A stretch of 64,000 nt of DNA from Nocardia abscessus NBRC 100374 (GCF_000308455.1 NZ_BAFP01000128.1:1-64000), one strand, 5' to 3'; shown: positions 26,318-36,100, numbered from the stretch's first letter. Notes: generated from the letters alone by a model not told the origin. A program made the numbers and translations.

Positions 26318-27061
26318 TCAGATATCGGAACTGTCTGAATGCCTGATCGGTCCGGTGAGTAGCGGCTTTAGTTCGGTGAGGGTGGTGAGGCGCGGAACGG
26401 ATGTGACGGTCCCGATGCGTTCCCGGTCGAGCCAGATCCCACGCATGCCGGCGCGGGTGGCAGCTTCGGCATCGGTATGAAGCCGGTCTCCGATATATGC
26501 CACTCGCGACGGATCGAGTCCGAGCTGGTCGCAGGCGGCGGCGAAGATTCGCCCATCGGGTTTGGCTGCACCCGCCTCGCTCGAGATCGTGACGTAGGGC
26601 AAGGCGGCGGCGAGTCCGACATGGTGGATTTTGCGGCGCTGCTGATGGGCATCTCCGTTCGTGATCACACCGAGGCGCAGCCGAGGGTGGTTTGCAGTCA
26701 GCGACGCGACGGCTGGACCCACGTCGGGGTAGGGGCGCCAAGCCCGCTCATAGTGCTGGAGATAGCGCGCGAACCAGGCGTCCGCCTGCGCCGTGGTCCA
26801 AGAGCCCAGACCGAGTTCTTCGGCCAGACAGGCGATTCGCAGGCGGCGTTGCTCGATGAAGGTCAATTCGCCCGCCAGGTAGCGGTCCATCATCGTGGCT
26901 TCCAGCTCCAACCAGCGGCGGGTCACAAGATCCTGATCGATGACTGGTTGCTCGGGGTTGCCGAGGAAGGTGGCGGTGACCGCTGCCGCGGCGGCCGACC
27001 GGTGATCGATCAGCGTTCCGTCGAGATCGAACAACACGGCGTCGACGCTGACGGTGTTCAT
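26318..27061 (-). CDS. HAD-superfamily phosphatase
   Basis: 247 residues from the ATG at 27061 (GAAGGG ~10 nt upstream; a GTG at 27070 is too close to it). HAD motif I AVLFDLDGTLIDH, motif II LGVITNGDAHQQ, motif III Lys in GAAKPDGRIF, motif IV VAYIGDRLHTDAEAA. The cap between motifs I and II is helical (subclass C1), as in phosphoglycolate phosphatase/haloacid dehalogenase-like hydrolases. Its start faces the end of the MerR gene; the two are on the same strand 45 bp apart and may be co-transcribed. Confidence 0.85.
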   Translation of the reverse strand: MNTVSVDAVLFDLDGTLIDHRSAAAAAVTATFLGNPEQPVIDQDLVTRRWLELEATMMDRYLAGELTFIEQRRLRIACLAEELGLGSWTTAQADAWFARYLQHYERAWRPYPDVGPAVASLTANHPRLRLGVITNGDAHQQRRKIHHVGLAAALPYVTISSEAGAAKPDGRIFAAACDQLGLDPSRVAYIGDRLHTDAEAATRAGMRGIWLDRERIGTVTSVPRLTTLTELKPLLTGPIRHSDSSDI

Positions 27062-27105
27062 GCTGATCACGCCCTTCGGTGGTGCGGCGGTCGACTTCTG
27101 CCGGA

Positions 27106-27564
27106 CTATCCGTATTCGTGGGGATCCGGGGCAGTGACAGCGGAATTTCGGTCATACGCCGCCGCTGCGAGTGCTGCGGCGTGTGCTCGCAGCATGCGGT
27201 GGTGTACCGGGCAGTCGTCTAGGTTATCGTGCCGGCAGTCCAGAGCGTGTTGAAGCGCTGTCTGTGCCCGCTGGATCTTCTGGACGCGGTGGTCGAGTTC
27301 GCGCAGTTTGGCCGAGGCGATGTCCCGCCAGTTCGAAGTGGTTCGGCCAGTCGGGTCGAGGAAGTCCGCGATCTCGGACAGGGTGAAGCCGGCCAGTTTG
27401 AGCACGTCGATGAAAGCCACTTGTTCGACGGCGCTCTCGTCGTAGAACCGTTTGCCTCCAACGCGTCCGGTGGTGCGTAGCAGACCCTTGCGTTCGTAGA
27501 AACGCAGGGCAGACGACGCCAGCCCGGTACGCGCCCGAAGTTCCGATATCGACAGCTCACCCAT
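27106..27564 (-). CDS. MerR-family regulator
   Basis: 152 residues from the ATG at 27564. N-terminal winged HTH: SISELRARTGLASSALRFYE then RKGLLRTTGRVGGKRFYDES. Dimerisation coiled coil (~70-110, LRELDHRVQKIQRAQTALQH), then a C-terminal Cys/His patch (DCRHDNLDDCPVHHRMLRAH), which suggests metal or redox sensing (SoxR/CueR-like, but without a defined SoxR cysteine cluster). Divergent from the SDR gene, with a perfect palindrome between them. Confidence 0.82.
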   Translation of the reverse strand: MGELSISELRARTGLASSALRFYERKGLLRTTGRVGGKRFYDESAVEQVAFIDVLKLAGFTLSEIADFLDPTGRTTSNWRDIASAKLRELDHRVQKIQRAQTALQHALDCRHDNLDDCPVHHRMLRAHAAALAAAAYDRNSAVTAPDPHEYG

Positions 27565-27594
27565 TGACTTGAACCATAGTTCAAGGTGCATGCT
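27564..27594 (+). promoter_or_regulatory. MerR-type promoter/operator between MerR and SDR genes
   Basis: Perfect inverted repeat CTTGAAC (27568-27574) / GTTCAAG (27579-27585) with a 4-nt centre. On plus it falls between TTGACT (27564-27569) and CATGCT (27589-27594), spaced 19 nt, the long spacing typical of MerR-controlled promoters. The site starts at the MerR start codon, so MerR probably regulates itself and the SDR gene. Confidence 0.55.
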
Positions 27595-27659
27595 GCTCGA
27601 GACGTCGCAGTCGAGGCGACACCAGAGTGGCCGCAAGAAACGAACGGGGAGGATTTCCG

Positions 27660-28433
27660 ATGTCGAGTGGAACGCGCGTCGCCGTAGTCACGGGCGCCGG
27701 CAGGGGGATCGGGCTTGCGATCGTGCAGGCACTGGTCGAGGACGGGTTCACGGTAATCGCAGGCAGCCGTACGGTCACCGATGCGCTGCGGAACGCGACA
27801 CCGGATGCGCTGGAGATCGATCTGGCGACCATCGATGGGCCCGCGCGCCTCATACAGCACGCTGTCGACCGGTGTGGAGGGATCGATCTGCTGGTCAACA
27901 ACGTCGCAGGCACCTCGAAACCCGCTGGTGGATTCGGGCAACTCGACGATGACGCGTGGTTATACACGTTCGATCTGACGTTCATGTCGGCCGTCCGTGC
28001 GACGCGAGCGGCGCTGCCGAGTCTCCTGGACCGCCGCGGCTCGGTGGTCAACATCAGTTCGGTCAACGCCAAGCTGGCGCAGCCGCGGTTGATCGCCCAG
28101 TCGGCGGCCAAAGCGGCGCTGTCGAACCTCGGTAAATCACTCGCCGAGGAGTTCGGTGGCCGTGGGCTGCGGGTGAACACGATCTCCCCAGGCCCGGTAT
28201 GGACCGATGTGTGGACTTCCCCGGGTGGGCCCGGCGACGTGCTCGCCAGGCAGGCAGACATCCCCCGGGAGGATCTCGCGGCGAAGCTTCCAACGGCAGT
28301 TGGTGTGTCAACCGGACGCTTCACCGAACCGCAGGAGATTGCTGCGCTCGTGGTGTTCCTGGCGTCCGGTCGAGTCGCCAACATGAGCGGCTCGGAACTC
28401 GTGATCGACGGCGGGATGATGAAGACAGTTTGA
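27660..28433 (+). CDS. SDR-family protein lacking the catalytic tyrosine
   Basis: 257 residues from the ATG at 27660 (GGGGAGG upstream). Rossmann start VAVVTGAGRGIGLAI (TGxxxGxG), LVNNVAG (NNAG motif), VVNISSVNAKLA (catalytic Ser), VNTISPGPVWTD and the C-terminal FLASGRVANMSGSELVIDGG are all standard. The YxxxK position reads QSAAK: the codon at 28098-28100 is CAG, so Tyr is replaced by Gln (residue 147) while Lys151 is kept. The usual proton donor is missing; the protein may be inactive, use another residue, or bind NAD(P)(H) as a sensor. Under likely MerR control. Confidence 0.85.
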   Translation: MSSGTRVAVVTGAGRGIGLAIVQALVEDGFTVIAGSRTVTDALRNATPDALEIDLATIDGPARLIQHAVDRCGGIDLLVNNVAGTSKPAGGFGQLDDDAWLYTFDLTFMSAVRATRAALPSLLDRRGSVVNISSVNAKLAQPRLIAQSAAKAALSNLGKSLAEEFGGRGLRVNTISPGPVWTDVWTSPGGPGDVLARQADIPREDLAAKLPTAVGVSTGRFTEPQEIAALVVFLASGRVANMSGSELVIDGGMMKTV

Positions 28434-28522
28434 GAACCGCCGAGCCCGACGCGATCGCGCAGGCGTGGCCGCGAGCAGCGGTGCGGATGTGCGATGCACC
28501 TTCGCGGAAGTCGTTCCGATAT

Positions 28523-28993
28523 TCACTTCGACGTATGCGCGAGGATGGCGGCGGCCAGCTCCTCGTGTACTTCCAGGGGCAGCGTGTGGCCCATGCCCGC
28601 CACGATCATCAGCTGTGCCTCCGGGATCTGCTCGGCGATAATCGTGCCGTGGCCGGGTTTGGCCGGCTCGTGGCTGCCCTCGATAACCAGCGTGGGCGCT
28701 TTCACCTGGTGCAGCACGTCCATTGGCTCGAAGTCCGGCTCGGCGGCTGCGGCTAGTCGGTGGTTGGACACTGCGGACAGGTCGCGGGCCCGGTCGTAGA
28801 TCCGTTCCTGTAGCCGACGCGCCGCGTCTTCGTCGAACGGCAGCCCGGTGCCGTGCAGCAGGCGTTGCTCGGCGATCATGCCGTCGATCCGGGCGCGCCG
28901 GTCCTCTGGCGGTGGGGTGGCGATCAGTTCGCGGACCTCGAGGAGGCACCTGATGTGCCTGTCGCTAGTCGTGGAAGTGTCAGCCCTCGACAT
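28523..28993 (-). pseudogene. C-terminal half of an alpha/beta hydrolase
   Basis: The cap and C-terminal region of an alpha/beta hydrolase can be read: LLEVRELIATPPPEDRRARI, VKAPTLVIEGSHEPAKPGHG, IPEAQLMIVAGMGHTLPLEV (catalytic His in GMGH). The oxyanion region and the nucleophile-elbow half are absent; upstream of ~28950 the frame is unrelated. The gene is a 5'-truncated remnant beside an IS256-like scrap. Confidence 0.65.
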
Positions 28994-29106
28994 TGCAAAT
29001 GTCGTCGACCGCTACCTCAGCGAGGACTCGAAACCCTCGGGCACGCCGAACACATACACCGGTCCCAGTGACAATCTGCCCTCCAGCAATGCGGGGGATC
29101 CTCGGC

Positions 29107-29182
29107 TCGGTCATCTCCTCGTTCAACGCGGTCTCGAGGACCGTCTTGGTGAATTGTTTAGCAACCTGTTCGGACCGGTCGA
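29107..29182 (-). mobile_element. Scrap of an IS256 (mutator)-type transposase
   Basis: On minus the frame reads VAKQFTKTVLETALNEEMTE, which closely matches the conserved N-terminal block of one IS256-family group (LTKTVLETAL..EM.EHLGY). Similarity stops on both sides. Only about 25 codons remain. The rest of 28994-29419 has no recognisable gene. Confidence 0.45.
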
Positions 29183-29419
29183 AGACAAGCCTTGCTCCCT
29201 GGCGGACGAACACCAGGGCCGCAGTCAAGCAAGCCGCGTAGCGCAGCGGGTACCCGCATCCGCACATTCTGGCCGTCGTCGCCGCGAGGTGGGCGAGCGG
29301 CAGTGCTTCCTTGGGTCGGCGATGGTCGTGGTGCTGAATATTCAGTGGCCGCCACAGGTGCTCGGACTGTTCGGATGGTGCGCATCCGGCTTTTCGGACC
29401 TGTAGCGGATGGCCGGATC

Positions 29420-29436
29420 ATATTGTGGCACAATAT
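29420..29436. promoter_or_regulatory. Perfect palindromic operator
   Basis: ATATTGTG (29420-29427) and CACAATAT (29429-29436) are perfect 8-bp arms with one central base. The site lies 22 bp before the start of the decayed AraC gene and upstream of the intact AraC gene. It is AT-rich, unlike its surroundings. Likely an operator or the dyad of a promoter region; the binding protein is unknown. Confidence 0.5.
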
Positions 29437-29458
29437 AAATCGTAGTCGTTCGCGGGGG

Positions 29459-29867
29459 ATGGCCATGCTTGTGCATGAGTTCGGCACCTTGGGGTTGCCG
29501 AGGGCGGACCAGCTGGACTGTTGGCGCGACCTGATGGACCAGTGGTTCGTTCCCATCCGGCTTCGCAGCGCCACCGGTAGCGGCTTTTCCGCCTCAGCGC
29601 GGGTGCTGGCATGGGACGGCGTGCAGATCTCCGCGCCGGCAAATCCGTCCGGGCGGGCACTCACACTCGCCTCGGTCACCGTGGACCTGCTGTCCGCCGC
29701 ACTGGCCGCGCCGCTGGAGACTGCAGAAGCTGTTCGCCGCGGGCGCCGCCACATGCGCGGCCTGGATCCGGCGGCTCCGCCTGGAACGCTGTCGCCGCGA
29801 CCTGGCCACACGCACAGGCAGGAACCCGCGCCCGCCGCGCCCGCATGTCCTGGCATCGGAGACAGCA
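29459..29867 (+). pseudogene. Decayed tandem copy of the AraC regulator
   Basis: The first ~60 codons (LVHEFGTLGLPRADQLDCWR, FSASARVLAWDGVQIS) align with the start of the intact AraC gene 500 bp downstream. The text then jumps to LTLASVTVDLLSAALAAPLE (middle of the protein) and, after a frameshift, to LQKLFAAGAATCAAWIRRLR plus LERCRRDLA (start of the HTH). Two internal deletions and a frameshift leave no functional product. Most of the sensor and the second helix-turn-helix are missing. Confidence 0.75.
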
Positions 29868-29956
29868 GGTCTGCGGACTGCGTCGCCACAACGGTGATCG
29901 CGGCTCGTTCGGCAGGGACTTGCCCACTCACGCCATTCGAAGGGAGATAGGTAGCG

Positions 29957-30928
29957 ATGCTGGTGACCGAGTTCAGCACAGAGAGCTTGTCGATCGAGGA
30001 CCAGTTGGCGTGCTGGCTGGACCTCATGGATCGTGACCTTGTTCCCACTCGGATGCGCAGCACCACCGAGGAGGGCTTTGCGGGCCGGGCGCGGACGCTG
30101 ACCTGGGAAGGCGTACAGATCTCCGTGATGTCCTACCCGTCGGTGCAGGTTACGCGGACTCCGAAGCTGATCCGGCAGTCCGATCCGGAGGCCTACCAGG
30201 TCAACCTTGTGCTGGACGGTGAGGCTGCGATCCGTCAGGCGGGCAGGGAGGCGATCTTCGGTGCCGGTGAGTTCGCAGTGTTCGACACCTCTCGCCCGTT
30301 CGAAGGATGGCGTTCTTGCGGTCTCGGTGGTCGATCCATGACGCTGCAGATCTCCCGGGCGCTGCTGCCGCTGCCCGCAGGCGGGATCGACCGGCTCACC
30401 GCCATCCCCTTCGGCGCGCACCACGGCATAGGCGCTGCATTCGCCCGTTGGCTGACCGATCTCACCACACGGGCCGACGAGTTCAGCCCCGCCGACGCAC
30501 CCACACTCACCTCCGTCACCGTGGACCTGCTGTCGGCTGTCCTCGCCGCACCCATCGACGCCGAGGGAATGCTGGTCCCCGAGTCGGGTCGGCGTGCTCT
30601 GCGATTGCAGATCAACGGCTTCATCGAACAGCGACTCGGTGACCCCGCTCTGACGCCGAAGGCGATCGCCGAGGCTCACCACATCTCCTTGCGCAGCCTG
30701 CAACAACTGTTTGCGGCGGACAAGACCACCCCGGCGACCTGGATACGCCGACGCCGATTGGAACGCTGCCGCCGCGACCTGGTCAACCCGTATTTGCGCC
30801 ATCGACCCATCCATTCGATCGCGGCCCGGTGGGGATTCACCGACCCGGCACACTTCAGCCGTGTGTTCCGTAAGTCATTCGGCCTGCCGCCCAGCGACTA
30901 CCGCCATAACGCCCTTCTGCGCGAATAG
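29957..30928 (+). CDS. AraC-family regulator (AraC-binding-like sensor + HTH)
   Basis: 323 residues from the ATG at 29957 (GGGAGA upstream). N-terminal cupin-like AraC-binding domain of the NphR/AdpA-like kind (residues ~10-190: VTRTPKLIRQSDPEAYQVNL, GAGEFAVFDTSRPFEG). C-terminal double HTH: ALTPKAIAEAHHISLRSLQQ, RRRLERCRRDLVNP, IAARWGFTDPAHFSRVFRKS. The upstream neighbour is a decayed copy of this gene. Effector and targets unknown. Confidence 0.88.
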   Translation: MLVTEFSTESLSIEDQLACWLDLMDRDLVPTRMRSTTEEGFAGRARTLTWEGVQISVMSYPSVQVTRTPKLIRQSDPEAYQVNLVLDGEAAIRQAGREAIFGAGEFAVFDTSRPFEGWRSCGLGGRSMTLQISRALLPLPAGGIDRLTAIPFGAHHGIGAAFARWLTDLTTRADEFSPADAPTLTSVTVDLLSAVLAAPIDAEGMLVPESGRRALRLQINGFIEQRLGDPALTPKAIAEAHHISLRSLQQLFAADKTTPATWIRRRRLERCRRDLVNPYLRHRPIHSIAARWGFTDPAHFSRVFRKSFGLPPSDYRHNALLRE

Positions 30929-31088
30929 CCAAGTCCGCTGCGCGAATGGACAAGGACCGACACGTTCCTTTCCGACATACTGAACTCGATACCAACGTTC
31001 CGATCTCTTTTAGCGTTGGTCGGAACCGGACGGGTTCTCAACGGCGCGAACCCATTCTGGTGTGCCAGGGAACTGAGGGGATGACTCG

Positions 31089-31361
31089 ATGCAAACGACC
31101 ATTCGGAGGATCGCGGCATCGGCCGCCACGACCGCTGCCGCCGCAGCCTGCATTCTCTTCACCGCAGCACCCGCTCAGGCCGACGCGGCTGACTGCGTGT
31201 GGTATCTGGAAAGTGTCGGCTACGTTGCCGGTGAGGGGGTGTACAACGCGTGCCTGAGTGGCGAGGGCGCCGTCGGCACCACCCTGTGTCTTCAGGCTCT
31301 TTACGATCTTCGGGTCGCCCAAGGACACGCCAACGAGGCATGCGGCCGGGCGCAGTGGTGA
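31089..31361 (+). CDS. Small secreted Cys-containing protein, intact copy
   Basis: 90 residues; GAGGGG 7 nt before the ATG. Signal peptide MQTTIRRIAASAATT...AAPAQA, then ~58 mature residues with four cysteines: ADCVWYLESVGYVAGEGV, YNACLSGEG, TTLCLQALYDL, NEACGRAQW. The pattern suggests two disulfides in an exported miniprotein. A paralogue with the same layout follows 116 bp downstream. I know no function; such pairs occur in Nocardia-type genomes. Confidence 0.7.
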   Translation: MQTTIRRIAASAATTAAAAACILFTAAPAQADAADCVWYLESVGYVAGEGVYNACLSGEGAVGTTLCLQALYDLRVAQGHANEACGRAQW

Positions 31362-31477
31362 GTGGCCCCTTCGGGGCGAAGTGCCGGTGACGAAACGTGC
31401 GCGGCAGCCCGCTCGGCCGAACGCGCGGAGGTCGGCCGGCACTCAGGTGAGTAATCCCGACCTGAAAGGAATGTTCT

Positions 31478-31761
31478 ATGAGAAAGCGCATCCCGAGAAT
31501 CGCCGCGCTGGCTGCCACGGCCGTCGCGACTTCCGCGCTCGCCATCGTCACGGCAGGCCCGGCGCAGGCGGACACGGCTGACTGCACCTGGTATCTCGAC
31601 CACATGGGTTACTCGGTCGGAGACAAAGCCACTGACGCATGTACTAAAGCGGCAGCCAACTAGGGGGCGATGGCTGGGCGTACTGCGACGACGACCTGCG
31701 CGCCCTCGGCGTCCACCCGAACCACTCGGCCGAAGCATGCTGGCGCGGACTGAAGTGGTAG
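31478..31761 (+). pseudogene. Second small secreted Cys protein, frameshifted
   Basis: AAAGGA precedes the ATG at 31478. The frame gives a 61-residue product (signal peptide ending GPAQA, then ADCTWYLDHMGYSVGDKATD) that stops at a TAG at 31661. The missing C-terminal half is present in another frame: GGDGWAYCDDDLRALGVHPN then HSAEACWRGLKW, ending at 31761, and it aligns with the end of the upstream paralogue (…NEACGRAQW). The shift lies between 31640 and 31665, next to a run of five G. It may be a real mutation, a sequencing error or programmed frameshifting. Confidence 0.7.
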
Positions 31762-32046
31762 ATACGAATCCTCGGCGGTTGTGACGAGGCATCCTGTCCC
31801 ATCGACTCGCACAGCACCTCGATCGCACCGGTCCGAAAGCGACCTTCCCCCGATTTCCTCTGTCATGAACAAGTTCTCGACATCTGCAGAATCTTGTCGA
31901 GGGAGTTGCAGTGCAGCTGGGAGCGCTTGTGGCACAGAAATTATGGCAAATAGCAAACATTCAGCCGACTCGAAGCTCAGATCGGCAGAGCGAGACTGTG
32001 GGTGCTCGTTCAGCGGACATACACCACAGAGGGAGGTCCGCGGGGC

Positions 32047-32433
32047 ATGTCCGACGACTACGGCCGGGATGCTCTGCGGGGTGAAATCGCAGCATTTTAT
32101 GGCGGTTTCGGTCAGCCTGAGGCGCTGCTGGCGGCATTTCGGTCGGCTGCTCTGCTGGTGCCGGTGAGCGCCGACGATCGCGTTCAGGTTTCGCAGGTGG
32201 GCGGCATCGACTGGCTGTGTGCCTTCACCAGTGTCACGGAGTATGCCCGGTACGTGATGGCGCGCGGCCGAATGATAGACGGCGGCATCGAGCCTGATCG
32301 CCAGTACCGGTATCACTCGCTGCTGGGATCGCGCCTGCTCGCGTACGCGGAGTCGCGGGACCAGCCCACTGGCGTCGCGGTCGACGTGGTGGGGTCGGCG
32401 CCGATGGCATTTCCGCCGGATGTGACCGAGTAA
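32047..32433 (+). CDS. SseB-like protein upstream of the type VII toxin
   Basis: 128 residues from the ATG at 32047 (GGGAGG ~12 nt upstream). The core reads LRGEIAAFYGGFGQPEALLA, ALLVPVSADDRVQVSQVGGI, DWLCAFTSVTEYARYV: the alpha/beta arrangement of SseB/type VII-associated proteins. No signal peptide. It is the first gene of the toxin module (24 bp to the next gene), likely a cytosolic chaperone or accessory factor for the exported partner (inference). Confidence 0.65.
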   Translation: MSDDYGRDALRGEIAAFYGGFGQPEALLAAFRSAALLVPVSADDRVQVSQVGGIDWLCAFTSVTEYARYVMARGRMIDGGIEPDRQYRYHSLLGSRLLAYAESRDQPTGVAVDVVGSAPMAFPPDVTE

Positions 32434-32457
32434 CGAACAGAAGCGGGAGGGACGGTC

Positions 32458-33117
32458 ATGACGCAGAAGGTGAAGGTCGACCCTGCGGTGCTGGTACAGG
32501 CCGCGCACGGGATCGAGGCGACCATCGGTGAGCTGTCGAATATGGGCATCGGCCAGACGGGCAACATGGGCCGCGGGTTCTCGCTGTTGACTCTGTCGAC
32601 GATGGAGGCGGGCAAACACACGGTCCAGAAGACTTTCGAGACCTTCACCGAGCGCTGGTCGTGGGGTGTGCGATCACTGGTGCAGGCCGGCAATTCGATC
32701 GCCCACACGCTGGGGTTGGCGGCCGGGCGCTACGACGAAATGGAGAACAAGTCAGCGGAAACCCTGAAGAAGATGTGGACGCACACCCTGGGCAATCCGC
32801 ACCTGACGGATGAGCAGATCGCGAGCCGATCGTGGGGAGAAACTCTCTCCGACAACACGTTCAATCATGTGCGTAACGCGGACTACAGCCTGCAATCGTT
32901 CCAGCAGGCAGCCCAGACGATGCAAACCAACGCCAGGGTGATCGAGGCGGTCGGGCCGCAGGCACTGGCGAACGCCGGAGTGGCTGCGGCGGTCTTGGTG
33001 CCGCAGCCGGGAACTGCCGGGCTCGCCGCCCCCGGCCTCACCGGAGAGACGCCGGGATGGAACACCGGTGCCGCGAAGGAGGCCGCGGAAATCATGAAGG
33101 AGCGAGGGGGGCAGTAG
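32458..33117 (+). CDS. WXG100-like helical partner protein
   Basis: 219 residues. N-terminal WXG-type hairpin: VKVDPAVLVQAAHGIEATIG, FETFTERWSWGVRSLVQAGN (W-S-W-G at the turn), then LAAGRYDEMENK. The C-terminal half is helical to Ala/Pro-rich. It fits the small helical co-secreted partners encoded just upstream of type VII polymorphic toxins. The toxin gene begins 3 nt after this stop, so translation is almost certainly coupled. Confidence 0.72.
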   Translation: MTQKVKVDPAVLVQAAHGIEATIGELSNMGIGQTGNMGRGFSLLTLSTMEAGKHTVQKTFETFTERWSWGVRSLVQAGNSIAHTLGLAAGRYDEMENKSAETLKKMWTHTLGNPHLTDEQIASRSWGETLSDNTFNHVRNADYSLQSFQQAAQTMQTNARVIEAVGPQALANAGVAAAVLVPQPGTAGLAAPGLTGETPGWNTGAAKEAAEIMKERGGQ

Positions 33118-33119
33118 CT

Positions 33120-36100
33120 TTGGGATTCGGCGATTTCCTCGACGACATCGGTGACGCGATCGAGAAGGGCGTCGAGGATGGCATCGAAGGGCTCGGACAG
33201 CTCGCCGAATCCACTCTGGACGCGCTCGGGGACGGGGCGGATGCGATCGGCCTCGACAGTCTCGGCGAGGGCCTCGATGATTTGGGCGACAACATCGCCT
33301 CCGCCACCGGCGGCGACGTCGATGAGCGGGAACTCGGCGAGACGGAAGATCCCAAGGAACTGATTCGCGGCGAGCCCTCCGAAATCGGTTCCACGGCACA
33401 GACCTTGCGAAAGATGGCCGGTGCGCTCGAATCCACCGGCCAGGCACTGAAGAAGATCGACGCCGCCGATTGGGTCGGGCAGGGTGCGGACGCGTTCAAC
33501 GAGGTCTACGACAAGCAGCCGAGACTGTGGTTCGACGGCGCCGACGCGATGACCGCGGCAGCCGACGCGATGGACGCCTGGCTCAACGAGGTGAAAACTG
33601 CACAGGCGAAGGCCGCGGACGCCATCGACAAGTGGAAGGCCGCCGACGCCGAGGAGCGCAGGCAAAAGACCTGGTGGAATTCGCTTTCCGGGGAGCAGCA
33701 GGCGAATACGCCCCTGGTCGACACCTGGACCTCAATGCGCAGGGAGGCACGCGACATCCTGCGCGGCGCGCGGACGCAGCGCGATAACGGCGCCTCTATA
33801 GCGGTGAGCGCCTTCGCCGCCGCTGCCGAGAAGGCGCCGAAGGAACCGCCGTTCCATGAACGCTTGATAGCCAACCTGTCCGACCTGGGCGGGGTCATCC
33901 AACATGGGCAGTTCGACTTCGTCACCGGTCTGCTCACGAGCTTCACCGGACTGGTGCAGTTCGTCCGCCAGATCAACCCGACCGACATCTACAACCTGAC
34001 CCATCCGGCCGAGTACGCGGCCGGCTTGTCGAATCTCGGTACGGGGTTGGTTGTCGCGGTGGCCGATCCGGGTGCCGCGGTGTCCGCGATATTGTCCGAC
34101 GCGCGGCGGAATCCGTTCGAATTCGCCGGCGCGTTGACCGGTGACGCCCTGCTCACCGTCGTAACCGGGGGCGGTGGAAGCGCCAAGGTCGCGATCAGCG
34201 CATTGCGACGAAGTGCGGATGCCGGAAGAACTGCCCTCCGCTTGGCGGACGATGCCGGTGACCTCGGCCGACGCCTGCCGACCGACACACCGGGCCGCCC
34301 TGGCTCGAATCCTTCGGCAGGCGCTCCGAACTCGAGCGCGGGTCCCGCACCGAATACCGGGCACACACCCACCGGTACCAATCCGGTCGATGCGGGCAGT
34401 CGACCGGAGGCTCCCTCGCCGAACGGCGACAACGGAAGTAACTCGTCATCCAGCCCTGAGCAACCCCGACCGCGCGCGGATGCCGATCCGCCGCCCCAGC
34501 ATGCCTATCCCGATCCGGATCCGTCCCCGCGGGTGGATCCGGATTCGCCGCCGCAGCGTTCTGATCCCGATCTGCAGCCGACTCCGCGTACTGAGCCGGA
34601 TGTGTCGCCTGCTCGGGAGACTGTGCCGGATTTTCCTGCTCCGCGTACTGAGCCGGATGTGTCGCCTGCTCGGGAGACTGTGCCGGATTTTCCTGCTCCG
34701 CGTACTGAGCCGGATGTGTCGCCTGCTCGGGAGACTGTGCCGGACTTTCATCCTCCGCGTACGGAATCCGATCCGCCGGAGAGGCGCACCGACTCGGCAC
34801 CGCATCCTCACCCGAATTCTGATTCCGTACCGCCCGTGCGCACCGATCCGGACCACTCTCCCGACGTACGCACAGACGACACACCGACATCGCGGACGGT
34901 CCCGGACACCACGCCCACAACACGCACGGACGCCACCCCGACGCCGGGAATGCACGGCAGTCCCGGGTCTCATATCGGTAGTCCCAGTCCGCGCATGAAC
35001 CCGGACGCCACACCGTCTGCACACCCGCAGCCAGACTCACCAGCACGTCCCGCACCCGCAACGCGGACACCCGACGCAACCCCACTCACCCGCGCGCATC
35101 CAGACCCGACGCCCGCAGCGCGCTCCCATTCCGACCCGGCGGCGGCCGCAGGCCCTCACCGCGACCCTGTCCCGGCGGTCCGCGCCGAACCGCACTCGTC
35201 GCCCGCTGCCCGCATACAACCCGGCTCGCCATCGCCCGCGCGTCCGACGTCGGACCACACACCGCAGCGCACACACGCCGATCCACCGACACGAACCGAC
35301 CCGGATGGGCCGTCGCGTCGCTCTGATCCGGATCCCGGCCGACGCCCGGATGACGATCCGAATTCGAAACTCACGCAGCGTGATCCAGAGCGAAGCCCCG
35401 ATAGAGATGAGGCCGGATCGCGTGACCCAGACGATTCCCGAACGGACCGCGATGCACCGCGCGAACGTGATTCGAAGCCGGATGGTGACTCTGACGCTCC
35501 GACACCACAGGACCGAACGTACGCTGATCGCAACGCGCACCAGCACACGCGCGACTCCGGCGCGGAAACGGATCGGACAGCGGAGCAGAAAACCTGTTCC
35601 AAAGACCCCGTCGATATCAGCACCGGTGAATTCCTGCTTCCCGAGGTAGATATCGAATTGCCGGGCGTGCTGGGGCTGGTGTTGCGCCGGGCTCATCACT
35701 CGAACCACCGCTTCGGGCGCTGGTTCGGGCCCTCCTGGTCCGCGACCTTGGATGTGCGGATCGTCGTCGTCGACGAGGGTGTCACGTTCATCGGCGAGGA
35801 CGGGATCATGCTGGCCTACCCGCACGCCGAGGTCGGGGTGCCGGTGCATCCGCTGAGTGAGGGCCAGCGATGGTCGTTGATCCGCACCGATTCCGGCGGC
35901 TACCGGGTTTGGGATCAACGGCGCGAATTGATCTGGCATTTCGCACCCGAACTCGGACTCGACGGCATCGAAGCAAGGCTCGGCAACTATGCGATCTCCG
36001 CGATAACCGACCGGCACCACAACCGCGTCCGCTTTCATTACGACGCCGACGGAGTGCCGGTCGAGGTGACGCACTCGGGCGGATATCGCGTCCGGATCCA

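Noticed and set aside
34587..34757. CRISPR-like repeat
   Set aside because: Repeats are directly adjacent without spacers and encode in-frame protein repeats.
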